Source: Sphingomonas sp. (GTDB taxonomy: Bacteria > Pseudomonadota > Alphaproteobacteria > Sphingomonadales > Sphingomonadaceae). Taken from it: 64,000 nucleotides of DNA. The notes beneath the pieces were generated by a model, which was given only the letters and a program-made list of their open reading frames with translations, made no database searches and was not told the origin of the DNA. Both the position numbers and the translations under genes were made by a program. Location of the stretch: NCBI GenBank assembly GCA_013001055.1, contig JABDNH010000003.1, positions 231,665 through 295,664 of the forward strand. The letters run 5' to 3'. Shown here piece by piece: positions 26,552-35,081 of the stretch (the stretch's first letter is position 1; each line of letters opens with the position of its first letter).

Positions 26552-26615
26552 ACGCCCTCCCCTCGATTGAACTGAAATCACGCTAGCAGCTTCACGGCTA
26601 GGGAAAAGGGGATGA

Positions 26616-27815
26616 ATGGATGTTGACTTGCCTTATCGGGTTGGCAGGCGCAGCATCACGGGCATGGACGCACCGAGAAAGAGCATTTCTCCGACGCCGG
26701 GCCAGATCGCGTTGGCCGAAAAATTGGCCCGCGGCGAGACCTTCATGGCCGATGACGTCGTGACCCTGTCGGTCGACCGCTATGTCGACGAAACGCGCCA
26801 TGACGCGGAAAAGAAACTGCTCGAGGGAATGGCGACGCCGCTCGTCCCCTCGACACTGCTTGCCGAACCGGGAAGCGCGCTGGCGCATGACGATAGCGGT
26901 CGCGCGCTGCTCATCACTCGCGATCAACACGGCAAGGCCCGTATATTTGCCAATGCCTGCGCTCATCGCGGCACGCGTCTCCTCGATGCAGGCGATGTCG
27001 TCGAAGGGCGCAAAATCGCCTGCCCCTATCACGCATGGGTCTATAATCTCGAAGGCGCGCTGGTCGGCTTTCCGCGCCCTGATGCCTTTCCTGGCCTGTG
27101 CAAGGATGACCACGGCCTCGTCGAATATGGCGCCGCAGAGCAAGGCGGCCTCATCTGGTTCTCGCCCGACACGCAAGCCGACTTCGCGGTTGCCCAGCAA
27201 CTCGCCGACGATTTCGACGCCATCGGCCTTGGCGAAATGCGCTTTTTCCAGCGCGGCACGCACAGGATCGCAGCCAACTGGAAGCTGGTGATCGATGCCT
27301 TTCTTGAAAGCTACCACGTCAAACGGCTCCACCAAGGCAGCATTGGCGAATTCTTCGCCGACGGTATGGCAACGGCAGACTGTATCGGGCGCCACCAACG
27401 ATTTGCCGTGGGGCGGGTCGACTATGACCGCAAGATCGATCCGACCGACTGGAGTCAACTGCGCGAAACGGTGACGCTGACCTACCATATCTTCCCCAAT
27501 GGCGTTCTTGTGCTCAGCCCCGATTATTGCAACGTCATGATGGTCCATCCGGGCAAGGACGCTCGAAGCTGTCGGGCGGAAAACTTCATGCTCGTGCCGG
27601 GCGATACCGATCCGTCTTTATTCTCGGATAAATGGGAACGCAGCTGGCAATTGCTCGATAAAGGCACCTTTGGCGGCGAGGATTTTCGCGCCGCCGCATT
27701 ATGTCAACAAGGCATCGATTCAGGCGTGCGCAAGGAGATGATCATCGGCCGTCTCGAAGCAGGCATCACCCAATTTCATGACCAGCTGGACGAGCTGCTT
27801 CAGGCGCGCTCGTAG
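26616..27815 (+). CDS. Rieske-type aromatic ring-hydroxylating oxygenase, alpha subunit
   Basis: 399 residues. Rieske [2Fe-2S] ligands are Cys115/His117 and Cys136/His139 (CAHRG ... CPYHAW). The C-terminal catalytic domain shows DAFLESYHVKRLHQG, giving the two histidines of the mononuclear iron site, with the third acidic ligand later. No beta subunit, ferredoxin or reductase gene is adjacent, so this is an orphan alpha subunit of unknown substrate. Two starts are possible (26616, 26664). Confidence 0.88.
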   Translation: MDVDLPYRVGRRSITGMDAPRKSISPTPGQIALAEKLARGETFMADDVVTLSVDRYVDETRHDAEKKLLEGMATPLVPSTLLAEPGSALAHDDSGRALLITRDQHGKARIFANACAHRGTRLLDAGDVVEGRKIACPYHAWVYNLEGALVGFPRPDAFPGLCKDDHGLVEYGAAEQGGLIWFSPDTQADFAVAQQLADDFDAIGLGEMRFFQRGTHRIAANWKLVIDAFLESYHVKRLHQGSIGEFFADGMATADCIGRHQRFAVGRVDYDRKIDPTDWSQLRETVTLTYHIFPNGVLVLSPDYCNVMMVHPGKDARSCRAENFMLVPGDTDPSLFSDKWERSWQLLDKGTFGGEDFRAAALCQQGIDSGVRKEMIIGRLEAGITQFHDQLDELLQARS

Positions 27816-28249
27816 AGAGTCAGCCCCTTGGGGGGCTTGGGATGTTCGCCCGCGATGATCTTGTCGATCGTGTCGATAGCGTCCTTGAACTGCTTGGCGT
27901 CGAATGGTTTTTCAAGGCTGCCCAGTGCAAAGACGGCACATTCGGTAGGCGGTGTTCCCGTCGCGAAAAGCACCGGAATGCCCTTGCCTGCCGCCACTTC
28001 CGCAACCGCGATCCCACTTTTCTCGCCCGACAACTTGATGTCGGCGACGACCAGATCGATTTTCTCGTTTTCAAGATCGCGAACGGCATCGCTATAATTG
28101 TCGCGCGTACCGACGACGGTATAACCGAGCCGTTCGAGCCGCTGTTCGTTATCGAACGCGGTCAGCGGTTCATCCTCGACGATGAGGATCCGCTCGATTG
28201 CACGCTTTCTCTTCCCGAACAGGACGATGCTCCCTAACAAGGCCGCCAT
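27800..28249 (-). CDS. Single-domain response regulator
   Basis: Receiver domain only: LIVEDEP for the acidic pocket, VVADIKLSGEKSG with the phospho-acceptor Asp, and SLEKPFD with the conserved Lys. No output domain, so it probably acts through protein contacts. The start is unclear: ATG 28249 shares its CATG with the opposing gene's start, while an in-frame CTG at 28222 has AGGGAG seven bases upstream and would give a protein beginning LFGKRKRAIERILIVEDE. The 3' end overlaps the Rieske gene tail. Confidence 0.85.
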   Translation of the reverse strand: MAALLGSIVLFGKRKRAIERILIVEDEPLTAFDNEQRLERLGYTVVGTRDNYSDAVRDLENEKIDLVVADIKLSGEKSGIAVAEVAAGKGIPVLFATGTPPTECAVFALGSLEKPFDAKQFKDAIDTIDKIIAGEHPKPPKGLTLYERA

Positions 28250-29072
28250 GGCAAACGATAAGCGCCCCGATGGCCCCCGCGGTTCCCGGAAAGGACCACC
28301 CAGGCAGCAAAAAAACCGACGCGGTCCGCCGCAGCCGCGAAATGCACCGCGCGATAGCGGACCGCAGCGCATCGCCAAGCTGCTCGCCCGCGCCGGCGTC
28401 GCCTCGCGGCGCGAAGTCGAGCGGATGATTGCGGACGGTCGCATCGCCATCAATGGCGAGAAACTGGATACGCCCGCGACCTTGTTGGAAAACCTCAATG
28501 GCGTGACGGTGGATGGCAAGCCTGTAGCCAAGCCGGTGGCGACGCGCCTTTACCGTTTTTACAAGCCGAACCTGACACTGACCGCCGAACGCGACCCCAA
28601 GGGCCGCAAGACGATCTATGACGTTTTGCCCAAGGGCCTCCCCCGTCTAATGCCGATCGGCCGCCTCGATTTCACGACCGAGGGTCTGCTGCTGATGACC
28701 AACGACGGCGAGTTCAAGCGGCAGATGGAATTGCCATCGAGCGGCGTCCCGCGCACCTACCGCGCGCGCGCCTTTGGCGACGTGACGCAGGAGCAACTTG
28801 AAGAACTCGCCGAGGGCATCACGGTCGAGGGCATGCATTATGGTCCGATCGATGCGAACCTTGAACGATCGAGCGGTGCCAACAAATGGATCGAACTCAC
28901 GCTTACCGAGGGCAAGAACCGCGAAGTGCGCAAGGTGCTGGGCCATCTGGGGCTTGAAGTATCGCGTCTCATTCGTACCGCCTACGGGCCTTTCACGGCG
29001 GATGGCATGAAGCCCGGCGATATTGACCAGATCCAGCGCGACGTTCTGTTTCACTACCGGCGCACATTGTGA
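28248..29072 (+). CDS. RsuA/RluB-family rRNA pseudouridine synthase
   Basis: 274 residues. Basic Pro/Arg/Lys-rich N-terminus, an S4 RNA-binding domain (QRIAKLLARAGVASRREVERMI), then the synthase domain with the catalytic Asp in MPIGRLDFTTEGLLLMTNDG and C-terminal TEGKNREVRKVLGHLGLEV. Probable target is large-subunit rRNA (RluB-type). It is coupled to rsmD by a four-base overlap, forming an rRNA-modification pair. Confidence 0.9.
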   Translation: MANDKRPDGPRGSRKGPPRQQKNRRGPPQPRNAPRDSGPQRIAKLLARAGVASRREVERMIADGRIAINGEKLDTPATLLENLNGVTVDGKPVAKPVATRLYRFYKPNLTLTAERDPKGRKTIYDVLPKGLPRLMPIGRLDFTTEGLLLMTNDGEFKRQMELPSSGVPRTYRARAFGDVTQEQLEELAEGITVEGMHYGPIDANLERSSGANKWIELTLTEGKNREVRKVLGHLGLEVSRLIRTAYGPFTADGMKPGDIDQIQRDVLFHYRRTL

Positions 29073-29623
29073 GGATCATCGCCGGCCAGCATCGCGGCCG
29101 CCCGTTGATCGCTCCACGCGGACAGGACACACGCCCGACCGCGGACCGCACGCGCGAAACGCTGTTTTCTATGCTGGTCAGCCGGATCGGCGACCTCGGC
29201 GAACTTTGGGTTGCGGATCTATTTGCCGGTAGCGGGGCACTTGGCCTGGAAGCGTTGTCGCGCGGCGCCGCCAGGGCCGTCTTCGTGGAGAATGACCGCG
29301 CTGCGCTCGATGCCATCCGGCAGAATATCGCCGCTCTGGGATATGAAGCGCGCAGCGAGGTGCGCCCACAAAGTGCCAAAATCCTGACAACCCCGGTCAA
29401 GCGCGGGTTCGACATCGTCTTTGCCGATCCACCATACGAGCCGGGCAGCGGTGATGCGGTAGTCGAAGCTATAGACGCGGCGAACTGGCTTTTGCCTGGT
29501 GGTTGGCTCGCGATCGAGACCGATGCCAAGGAAGAGGTCGCGCCCGGCCCCATGAAGTTGGAGGTCAGCCGCAAGGTCGGCCGCTCGCGAGTAACCCTGC
29601 TCAGCCGCGCGCCAAAGTCCTAA
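29069..29623 (+). CDS. rsmD: 16S rRNA (guanine-966-N2)-methyltransferase
   Basis: 184 residues; GTG start overlapping the previous stop. RsmD hallmarks are MRIIAGQHRGRPL at the start, RPTADRTRETLFSML, SAM motif DLFAGSGALGLEALSRGA and catalytic FADPPYE. Its stop overlaps that of the convergent lysine-rich gene. Confidence 0.93.
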   Translation: MRIIAGQHRGRPLIAPRGQDTRPTADRTRETLFSMLVSRIGDLGELWVADLFAGSGALGLEALSRGAARAVFVENDRAALDAIRQNIAALGYEARSEVRPQSAKILTTPVKRGFDIVFADPPYEPGSGDAVVEAIDAANWLLPGGWLAIETDAKEEVAPGPMKLEVSRKVGRSRVTLLSRAPKS

Positions 29624-30057
29624 TCCTCGTCGTCGGCTTCTTCGTCACGGCGTTTCTTCGACTCCTCGAATTCCGCCATCAGTCGCTTGCCGATCGCGGC
29701 CGCCGCTGCCGCACCTGCCAGCTTGAGCGCCGCCTTCGATCCCTGTGATTTGGCGCCCCTCGCGGTCGTCACCTTTTTCTCCGCAAGCGCGCCGACCGCA
29801 GCAACCGCGCCGGCCGCTACCAGGTCGGCGACAAGCGGATGATCGGCCAGCTTCGACAGCGCCTCGACACTCTCGTCCTTGACTTTCTTGGTCTTGGATT
29901 TGGTCGCCTTCTTCTCGACGACCTCTTCCTCGATCGCGACGCGCACAGGCTTGGCCTTCTTCTGCTTCTTTGCCTTCTTCGGCTTTTTGGGCTTCACGAC
30001 CTTGGCCGATTTGGCTTTCGCCGTAGCCTCGCCGTCCTTTTTTTTCTTCTTCGCCAT
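29620..30057 (-). CDS. Lysine-rich protein with Ala-rich C-terminal domain
   Basis: 145 residues. The first 60 are highly basic with repeated Lys-Pro/Lys-Ala motifs like histone H1 tails; a central segment (LADHPLVADLVAAGAVAAVGALAEKK) and an Ala-rich helix follow, then an acidic C-terminus. No membrane segment is certain. DNA or RNA binding is an inference from composition. GGAG precedes the ATG. Confidence 0.7.
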   Translation of the reverse strand: MAKKKKKDGEATAKAKSAKVVKPKKPKKAKKQKKAKPVRVAIEEEVVEKKATKSKTKKVKDESVEALSKLADHPLVADLVAAGAVAAVGALAEKKVTTARGAKSQGSKAALKLAGAAAAAAIGKRLMAEFEESKKRRDEEADDED

Positions 30058-30068
30058 GATGGCTCCTC

Positions 30069-30659
30069 TCACTCGAATATGCGCATGTTGGTGTCGGGGT
30101 AAGGCTGCGCCAGCTTGATTGCCTCCTCAACAGGAGCGCGCAGCCATGTTTCATGATCGGCTTCATGCAGGATCACGGGCATCGCCTTGGGATGAATTGC
30201 GCCAACCGTATCGTTGGGTCCGCAGGTCAGGAAGGCCATGAAGGAGGTCTCGCCGCCGGGACGCCAGATACCCGCGAACGAAAAGAGCGGGCGGTCCGCA
30301 AGATCGAACCACATCTTCTTCTTGCGGCCGGTGTCAGGGTCGGGTTCCGCGGTCCATTCGCTGAACTTGGTGACCGGGACAAGGCAGCGGCGTTCCGGCA
30401 TGTTCAGTGCAGAACGCCAGAAGGGCGACGCCAGGTTGCGCACGTTGGTGACAGGGCGGCCCTTCGCCGCCTGCGGTCCCGGAAAACCCCATTCCATTTC
30501 TTCGAGCAGAAGGGTGTCGCCCGCGCCGCGCAGTACAGGCGCCATTTGCTTGGGGTAGATCTCGGCATAGCTTTGCACGTTGGCGCGCTCCCCGGCGAAG
30601 CTGCCGAACAACTGCTTCATCGCATCCACGCTGGCTGTCATGGAATAGAGATTACACAT
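30069..30659 (-). CDS. SRAP-family abasic-site processing protein
   Basis: 196 residues. SOS response-associated peptidase family (YedK/HMCES), which cross-links to abasic sites in single-stranded DNA through the N-terminal cysteine. Cys2 follows the initiator Met (MCNLYS), and RRCLVPVTKFSEW contributes the conserved glutamate, with IHPKAMPVIL giving the histidine. Eleven bases separate its stop from the start of the lysine-rich gene, which is probably co-transcribed. Confidence 0.92.
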   Translation of the reverse strand: MCNLYSMTASVDAMKQLFGSFAGERANVQSYAEIYPKQMAPVLRGAGDTLLLEEMEWGFPGPQAAKGRPVTNVRNLASPFWRSALNMPERRCLVPVTKFSEWTAEPDPDTGRKKKMWFDLADRPLFSFAGIWRPGGETSFMAFLTCGPNDTVGAIHPKAMPVILHEADHETWLRAPVEEAIKLAQPYPDTNMRIFE

Positions 30660-30788
30660 CGCCGCTCGCTACCCCTCGGCTCGCCGTAAATAGGGTAAAT
30701 AACGATTAAACTTACGCGCCCGTTGCGCGCCGTTCAGCGACGCGGGCGCACGCCTGTCACGACACAAGAATCGTGAAGGAGATTGACG

Positions 30789-31133
30789 ATGAAGAATATG
30801 ATGTTGGCGTTCGGTGCCGCGACCATGGCGATCCCCGTTGCCGCAACCGTTGCGCCGGTCCAGGCAGAAGCCCAGCGCTATTACGAGCGGGGCTATGATC
30901 GCCCTTATTCGGGTCGCGTGTGGCAGGATCGCCGCGGCTATTATCGCTGCAAGAAGTCCGACGGCACCACCGGCATGCTGGTGGGCGCGGCGGGCGGCGC
31001 AATCCTCGGTCGCGAACTTGACGGGCGCGGCGACAAGGCCGTTGGCACTATCCTCGGCGCCGCTGCGGGCGCAATCCTCGGCAAGAAGATCGAGCAGAAC
31101 ATCATCAACAAGCGGCCGCGCTACTGCCGCTAA
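30789..31133 (+). CDS. Glycine-zipper exported protein
   Basis: 114 residues with a signal peptide (to about residue 27), a tyrosine/arginine-rich linker (RYYERGYDRPYSG) and a glycine-zipper region (GMLVGAAGGAILG ... GTILGAAAGAILG) like the 2TM glycine-zipper envelope proteins. Probably inserts in or coats the outer membrane. GAAGGAG seven bases before ATG 30789 fixes the start. Confidence 0.75.
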   Translation: MKNMMLAFGAATMAIPVAATVAPVQAEAQRYYERGYDRPYSGRVWQDRRGYYRCKKSDGTTGMLVGAAGGAILGRELDGRGDKAVGTILGAAAGAILGKKIEQNIINKRPRYCR

Positions 31134-31139
31134 TGGGGT

Positions 31140-31186
31140 TGGGAGCCGGGCAGTCATGCCCCCAAATATCTCTGCCTGGCTCCCTT
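31140..31186 (+). terminator. Terminator-like hairpin after the glycine-zipper gene
   Basis: GGGAGCCGGGCAG and CTGCCTGGCTCCC can pair over 13 bases with one G-T, with a loop of about 19 bases. The following sequence is only moderately T-rich, so termination may be factor-assisted. Confidence 0.5.
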
Positions 31187-31202
31187 CATCCATCACACTG
31201 TA

Positions 31203-31231
31203 TTGACATAATAACACACCCCTGTCTATCG
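31203..31231 (+). promoter_or_regulatory. Sigma-70-type promoter
   Basis: A consensus TTGACA at 31203-31208 is followed after 17 bases by CTATCG. It lies 27 bases before the start of the membrane-protein gene. The -10 element is weak. Confidence 0.45.
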
Positions 31232-31257
31232 TCGCTTTCGAGTAGAGGGGATGTTTT

Positions 31258-32373
31258 ATGTATAGCCAACAAGAACTGGATGACGCCGTCGCTGCCGGTG
31301 CGATTACTGCCGACAGCGCCAATGCCTTGCGGGCGTTCATTTCGACACAACGCTCGGCCAGCATTGTCGATGAAGAACAGTTTCGCCTGATCACGGGCTT
31401 CAACGATATTTTTGTCGCGCTGGCGAGCGTGATCCTGCTGGTCGCAGTGTCATGGATTGGCCAGGTCCTTGGCGAAGGCCTGAATCTCGTTGTCAGCAAC
31501 GACGGTCCCTCTCCGCTCGGCGGCGCGGCGCTTGCCGCCACCGCCTGGGGTCTTGCGACCTACTTCACCGCCAAGCGCCGCATGGCGCTGCCTTCAATCG
31601 TGCTGCTGATCGCATTCGCCATCGGGGTCATGTGGACAAGCTTTACTGTGCTTGCGCTTCCGCTTCCCGATGATGCGAGCGATTCCGTGCAAGGGCTTGT
31701 GACGGCCGCCGCTGCCGCGATCACCGCCGGCGGCGCTTGGCTACACTGGAAGCGCTTCAAGGTACCCATCACGATCGCCGTCGGCGCTGCCGCCGTATCG
31801 GGCATTGTCGCCGCGCTCGTCGCGGCCGCTGTTGGCGATGCGCTGACCAATGGGCAGATGGAAACGTTGATGCTGACGACCGTCCTGGTACTCGGCATCG
31901 GCGTCTTCGCGCTTGCCATGCGCTGGGACGGTAGCGATCCGGAAAGAGTCACGCGGCGCAGCGATGTGGCATTCTGGCTGCATCTTCTTGCTGCCCCGAT
32001 GATCGCGCATCCGGTGTTCAACCTGCTTGGCCTGACCGACGGCAACGCATCTATCGCCGAAGCGTTTGTGGTGGTTGGCATCTACGTCGCGCTCGGGATT
32101 GCCGCGCTGGCGATCGATCGCCGCGCCTTGCTCGTGTCTGGACTTGCCTATGTGCTTTACGCGATCGCTGAACTGTTCGAGGAGTTTGGTGCGATCGGCC
32201 TCAATATCGCGCTGACGGCGCTCGTCATCGGCTCGGCACTGTTGCTGCTGTCAGCGTTCTGGCACCAGGCGCGCCATGCAGTCATTGGCATATTGCCGGC
32301 GGGGCTTACGGCCAAACTGCCGCCGCTGCACAGCCTGACCCCACCTGCCGTCAATCACGCACCAGACGCATAA
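31258..32373 (+). CDS. Polytopic membrane protein of unknown function
   Basis: 371 residues. A short N-terminal helical domain (MYSQQELDDAVAAGAITADSANALRAF) is followed by about ten hydrophobic segments. The N-terminal domain plus multispan layout resembles DUF2157-type proteins, but I would not assert membership. No enzyme motif is visible. Confidence 0.75.
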   Translation: MYSQQELDDAVAAGAITADSANALRAFISTQRSASIVDEEQFRLITGFNDIFVALASVILLVAVSWIGQVLGEGLNLVVSNDGPSPLGGAALAATAWGLATYFTAKRRMALPSIVLLIAFAIGVMWTSFTVLALPLPDDASDSVQGLVTAAAAAITAGGAWLHWKRFKVPITIAVGAAAVSGIVAALVAAAVGDALTNGQMETLMLTTVLVLGIGVFALAMRWDGSDPERVTRRSDVAFWLHLLAAPMIAHPVFNLLGLTDGNASIAEAFVVVGIYVALGIAALAIDRRALLVSGLAYVLYAIAELFEEFGAIGLNIALTALVIGSALLLLSAFWHQARHAVIGILPAGLTAKLPPLHSLTPPAVNHAPDA

Positions 32374-32683
32374 GACGCCGTTCCAGCGGGGCCAGAACCT
32401 GATGAAGTTCATGGCCCCGCTTCAACGTCTGGCCGTGTTCGGCGATCAACGCAAAAGCGCCCTGACGCTGTGCAAGCTTGGGGCGCTTTTCGATTCTTAT
32501 CTCGGGATGCTCGGCGGCGCGGCGAAAGGCGGCGAAGGTCGCGACGTCATGGTCGAAGCGGAGCGCATAATCCCTCCAGTGGCCCGCGGCCACCATCCGG
32601 CCATACAAATCGATCAACTTCATGAATTCGCTGCGGTCGAAGGCTGCTTGCCCGCTGTGCGGGAAAGGCATCACCACGCTCAT
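32351..32683 (-). CDS. DUF2794 protein
   Basis: 110 residues matching the alphaproteobacterial DUF2794 pattern: [57 protein letters not shown] and [10 protein letters not shown]. Cytoplasmic, function unknown. Its start overlaps the stop of the serine acetyltransferase gene, and its 3' end overlaps the convergent membrane-protein gene. Confidence 0.9.
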   Translation of the reverse strand: MSVVMPFPHSGQAAFDRSEFMKLIDLYGRMVAAGHWRDYALRFDHDVATFAAFRRAAEHPEIRIEKRPKLAQRQGAFALIAEHGQTLKRGHELHQVLAPLERRLMRLVRD

Positions 32684-33372
32684 GCGCTGCGGCTCCGCTT
32701 GGCGTCAGCGCGCGTTTCTTCAAGCTTTTTCTGGAGCGCCTTGATCTCCTGTTCCATCTGGCAAAGCTTGACGTCGACCGGGTCGGTCAGTTCCTCGCAC
32801 GGCGTACCATAAGGCACGAATTCGTGCGCCAGCTCGGCCTTTACCGGGATCGGTCGCGCCAGCTGGCAGACCATGGTGGCACCCGGCGCGACGTCCTTGG
32901 CGACCACGCTATTGGCACCAACACGCGCTTCCTCGCCGACCGTGATCGGGCCCAGGATCTGCGCACCCGAACCGATGACGACGCGGTCCTTCAATGTCGG
33001 ATGGCGTTTTCCGGCCACGCCGTCGAACGGGCTCGTCCCCCCCAACGTGACGCACTGGTAGATGGTCACATCGTCGCCGATTTCGGCGGTCTCACCGATC
33101 ACGGTAAAACCGTGATCGATGAACAGGTTGCGCCCGATCGTCGCCCCCGGGTGGATGTCGATCGCGGTAATGAACCGGCTGAAATGATTGACCCAGCGGG
33201 CAAGAAAAAAAAGCTTACCTTCAAATAGCCAGTGAGCGATGCGGTGGAAGAAAAGCGCCCAGGCGCCTGGGTAAAGCAACACTTCCCAGCGCGAACGGGC
33301 CGCGGGGTCACGCGCCTTCACGCTGTCGAGATAAGCGATCAGGCCGCTAGCCGGAGAACTGTCTTCTGCCAT
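32680..33372 (-). CDS. cysE: Serine O-acetyltransferase (EpsC/CysE type)
   Basis: 230 residues. Makes O-acetylserine from serine and acetyl-CoA for cysteine synthesis. The left-handed beta-helix hexapeptide region spans [18 protein letters not shown] to [14 protein letters not shown] and includes the conserved [19 protein letters not shown]-terminal coiled tail ([16 protein letters not shown]) is present. ATG 33372 preferred over TTG 33381. Confidence 0.9.
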   Translation of the reverse strand: MAEDSSPASGLIAYLDSVKARDPAARSRWEVLLYPGAWALFFHRIAHWLFEGKLFFLARWVNHFSRFITAIDIHPGATIGRNLFIDHGFTVIGETAEIGDDVTIYQCVTLGGTSPFDGVAGKRHPTLKDRVVIGSGAQILGPITVGEEARVGANSVVAKDVAPGATMVCQLARPIPVKAELAHEFVPYGTPCEELTDPVDVKLCQMEQEIKALQKKLEETRADAKRSRSA

Positions 33373-33487
33373 TGGCGCCAATGTAGGAACCGATTGCAGC
33401 GCTGAAAAGACCGCAAACTTGCGCCCCTCTCCCAGAGTGGTAAACGATTCAGGCGATTAAACTCCCGTCCTCTGATCGGATTCGTAA

Positions 33488-34402
33488 ATGACTGTCCACT
33501 TGCCGACCATCAAGCAGCTGCAATATCTGGTAGCGCTTAACCAGCATGGGCATTTCGGTCGCGCCGCCGAGCAGTGCTTCGTTACCCAGTCGACCCTGTC
33601 GGCCGGTATCCGCGAACTCGAAAGCCTGCTCGACGTCGTGCTCGTCGAGCGCACGCGGCGCGTTGTTCGCTTTACTGCGCTGGGGGAAAAAATTGCCGGG
33701 CAAGCCCGCGAGGTGCTGCGCGAGGTGCAGATTCTTGCGTCATTGGCGCAGGCGGAAGGCAAGCCTTTGACGGGCGAATTGCGTATGGGGGTCATCCCCA
33801 CCATCGCGCCCTTTCTTCTGCCAGCACTGCTCCCACACCTGCGCAAGAATTACCCCGACCTTAAATTATTCCTGCGCGAGGAAACCAGCCAGGCGAGCTG
33901 CGAGGCGCTGCATCGCGGGCAGCTCGATTGCGTTTTGCTTGCGCTGCCCTATGCCTGCGGCGAGGTCGAGAGCGCCGAGATTTACGAGGACCATCTTTAC
34001 ATCGCCTACCCCGAAGGCGAGGCACCGCCCGCAAGCGCGATCGCACCCGCCGAGATCGAGGAAGGTCGCCTATTGTTGCTGGAAGACGGACACTGCCTGA
34101 AGGATCATGCCCTCTCTGCCTGCAATCGACCGGAAATCCGCGCTTCGGCCTCGATGATGGGAACGTCGCTTCACACGCTGGTGCAGATGGTCGACAACGG
34201 GCTCGGGCTCACTTTCGTGCCCGAAATGGCCCTCCATGCCGGTATCCTCGATCACACGGGGATCGAGGCGCGCAAGCTGGAAGCAGACCATGCCAGCCGC
34301 CGGATTGCACTGGCATGGCGAAAGCAAAGCCCGCGCGGCGAGGAATTCACGATGCTTGCGGAGACCTTGCGCGAGCTCACGACAAAGCTCGCCAAGCCCT
34401 AA
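33488..34402 (+). CDS. oxyR: OxyR, LysR-type hydrogen-peroxide regulator
   Basis: 304 residues. N-terminal LysR winged helix (IKQLQYLVALNQHGHFGRAAEQCFVTQSTLSAGI...) and a regulatory domain with LLLLEDGHCLKDHALSAC: Cys203 and Cys212 are nine residues apart, exactly the redox pair of OxyR. This separates it from other LysR regulators. No catalase or peroxidase gene adjoins it. The 3' end overlaps convergent pgsA by four bases. Confidence 0.9.
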   Translation: MTVHLPTIKQLQYLVALNQHGHFGRAAEQCFVTQSTLSAGIRELESLLDVVLVERTRRVVRFTALGEKIAGQAREVLREVQILASLAQAEGKPLTGELRMGVIPTIAPFLLPALLPHLRKNYPDLKLFLREETSQASCEALHRGQLDCVLLALPYACGEVESAEIYEDHLYIAYPEGEAPPASAIAPAEIEEGRLLLLEDGHCLKDHALSACNRPEIRASASMMGTSLHTLVQMVDNGLGLTFVPEMALHAGILDHTGIEARKLEADHASRRIALAWRKQSPRGEEFTMLAETLRELTTKLAKP

Positions 34403-34971
34403 TCCATATGTTTGAGCCCCACGCGCAAATAGTCGTAGCCGGTTATCAGCGTTAGGATCGCGGCGCCCCAGAGCATGCCTACGCTGACATCGTGAACCCA
34501 TTCCTGCGCCGGTACTGCCCCGCCCAGGATCAGACCGCCGAGCGAGAGCATCTGCAGCGTAGTCTTCCACTTGGCCAGCTTCGAGACCGGCACCGAGATG
34601 TTGAGCGGCCCCAGAAATTCCCTCAGCCCCGACACGATGATCTCGCGAAGCAGGATGACCAGCGCCGGGATAATGGTGAGGCCTGCGATCACCGGTTCAG
34701 GCTCATCGGCAACGCGGCGCGTTGCGATCAACATGATGATGACCGCGGCCACCATGATCTTGTCCGCGATCGGATCGAGGAATTGACCGAGCCGGCTGAT
34801 CTGCCCCTGGGCCCGCGCCAAATATCCGTCGATATAGTCGGTGATGCCGACGATCGAGTACAGCACCCAGGTGATGAAATATTCAAGCGGCGTCGGCGTC
34901 CAAAGCAGCCAGACGAGGATCGGCACCGCAAGGATGCGCGATAGCGTCAGCATGTTGGGAAGGGTCAGCAT
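34399..34971 (-). CDS. pgsA: CDP-diacylglycerol-glycerol-3-phosphate 3-phosphatidyltransferase
   Basis: 190-residue membrane enzyme of phosphatidylglycerol synthesis. The CDP-alcohol phosphotransferase signature D-G-X2-A-R-X8-G-X3-D-X3-D is present as DGYLARAQGQISRLGQFLDPIAD; about five membrane segments. ATG 34971 begins MLTLPNMLTLSRI as in homologues; the longer frame to 35013 adds an atypical start. Divergent from an LplT-like transporter. Confidence 0.92.
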   Translation of the reverse strand: MLTLPNMLTLSRILAVPILVWLLWTPTPLEYFITWVLYSIVGITDYIDGYLARAQGQISRLGQFLDPIADKIMVAAVIIMLIATRRVADEPEPVIAGLTIIPALVILLREIIVSGLREFLGPLNISVPVSKLAKWKTTLQMLSLGGLILGGAVPAQEWVHDVSVGMLWGAAILTLITGYDYLRVGLKHMD

Positions 34972-35081
34972 CTCGAAGCTTTGTGTAGGCCAGCGACGCC
35001 AAAAGGCCAACATGGCTTGTGGCGCCTTGTTTTGTCGCTAGGCTCGACCCACTGCCCCCGCCCTTTGAAGGATGTGATTGC

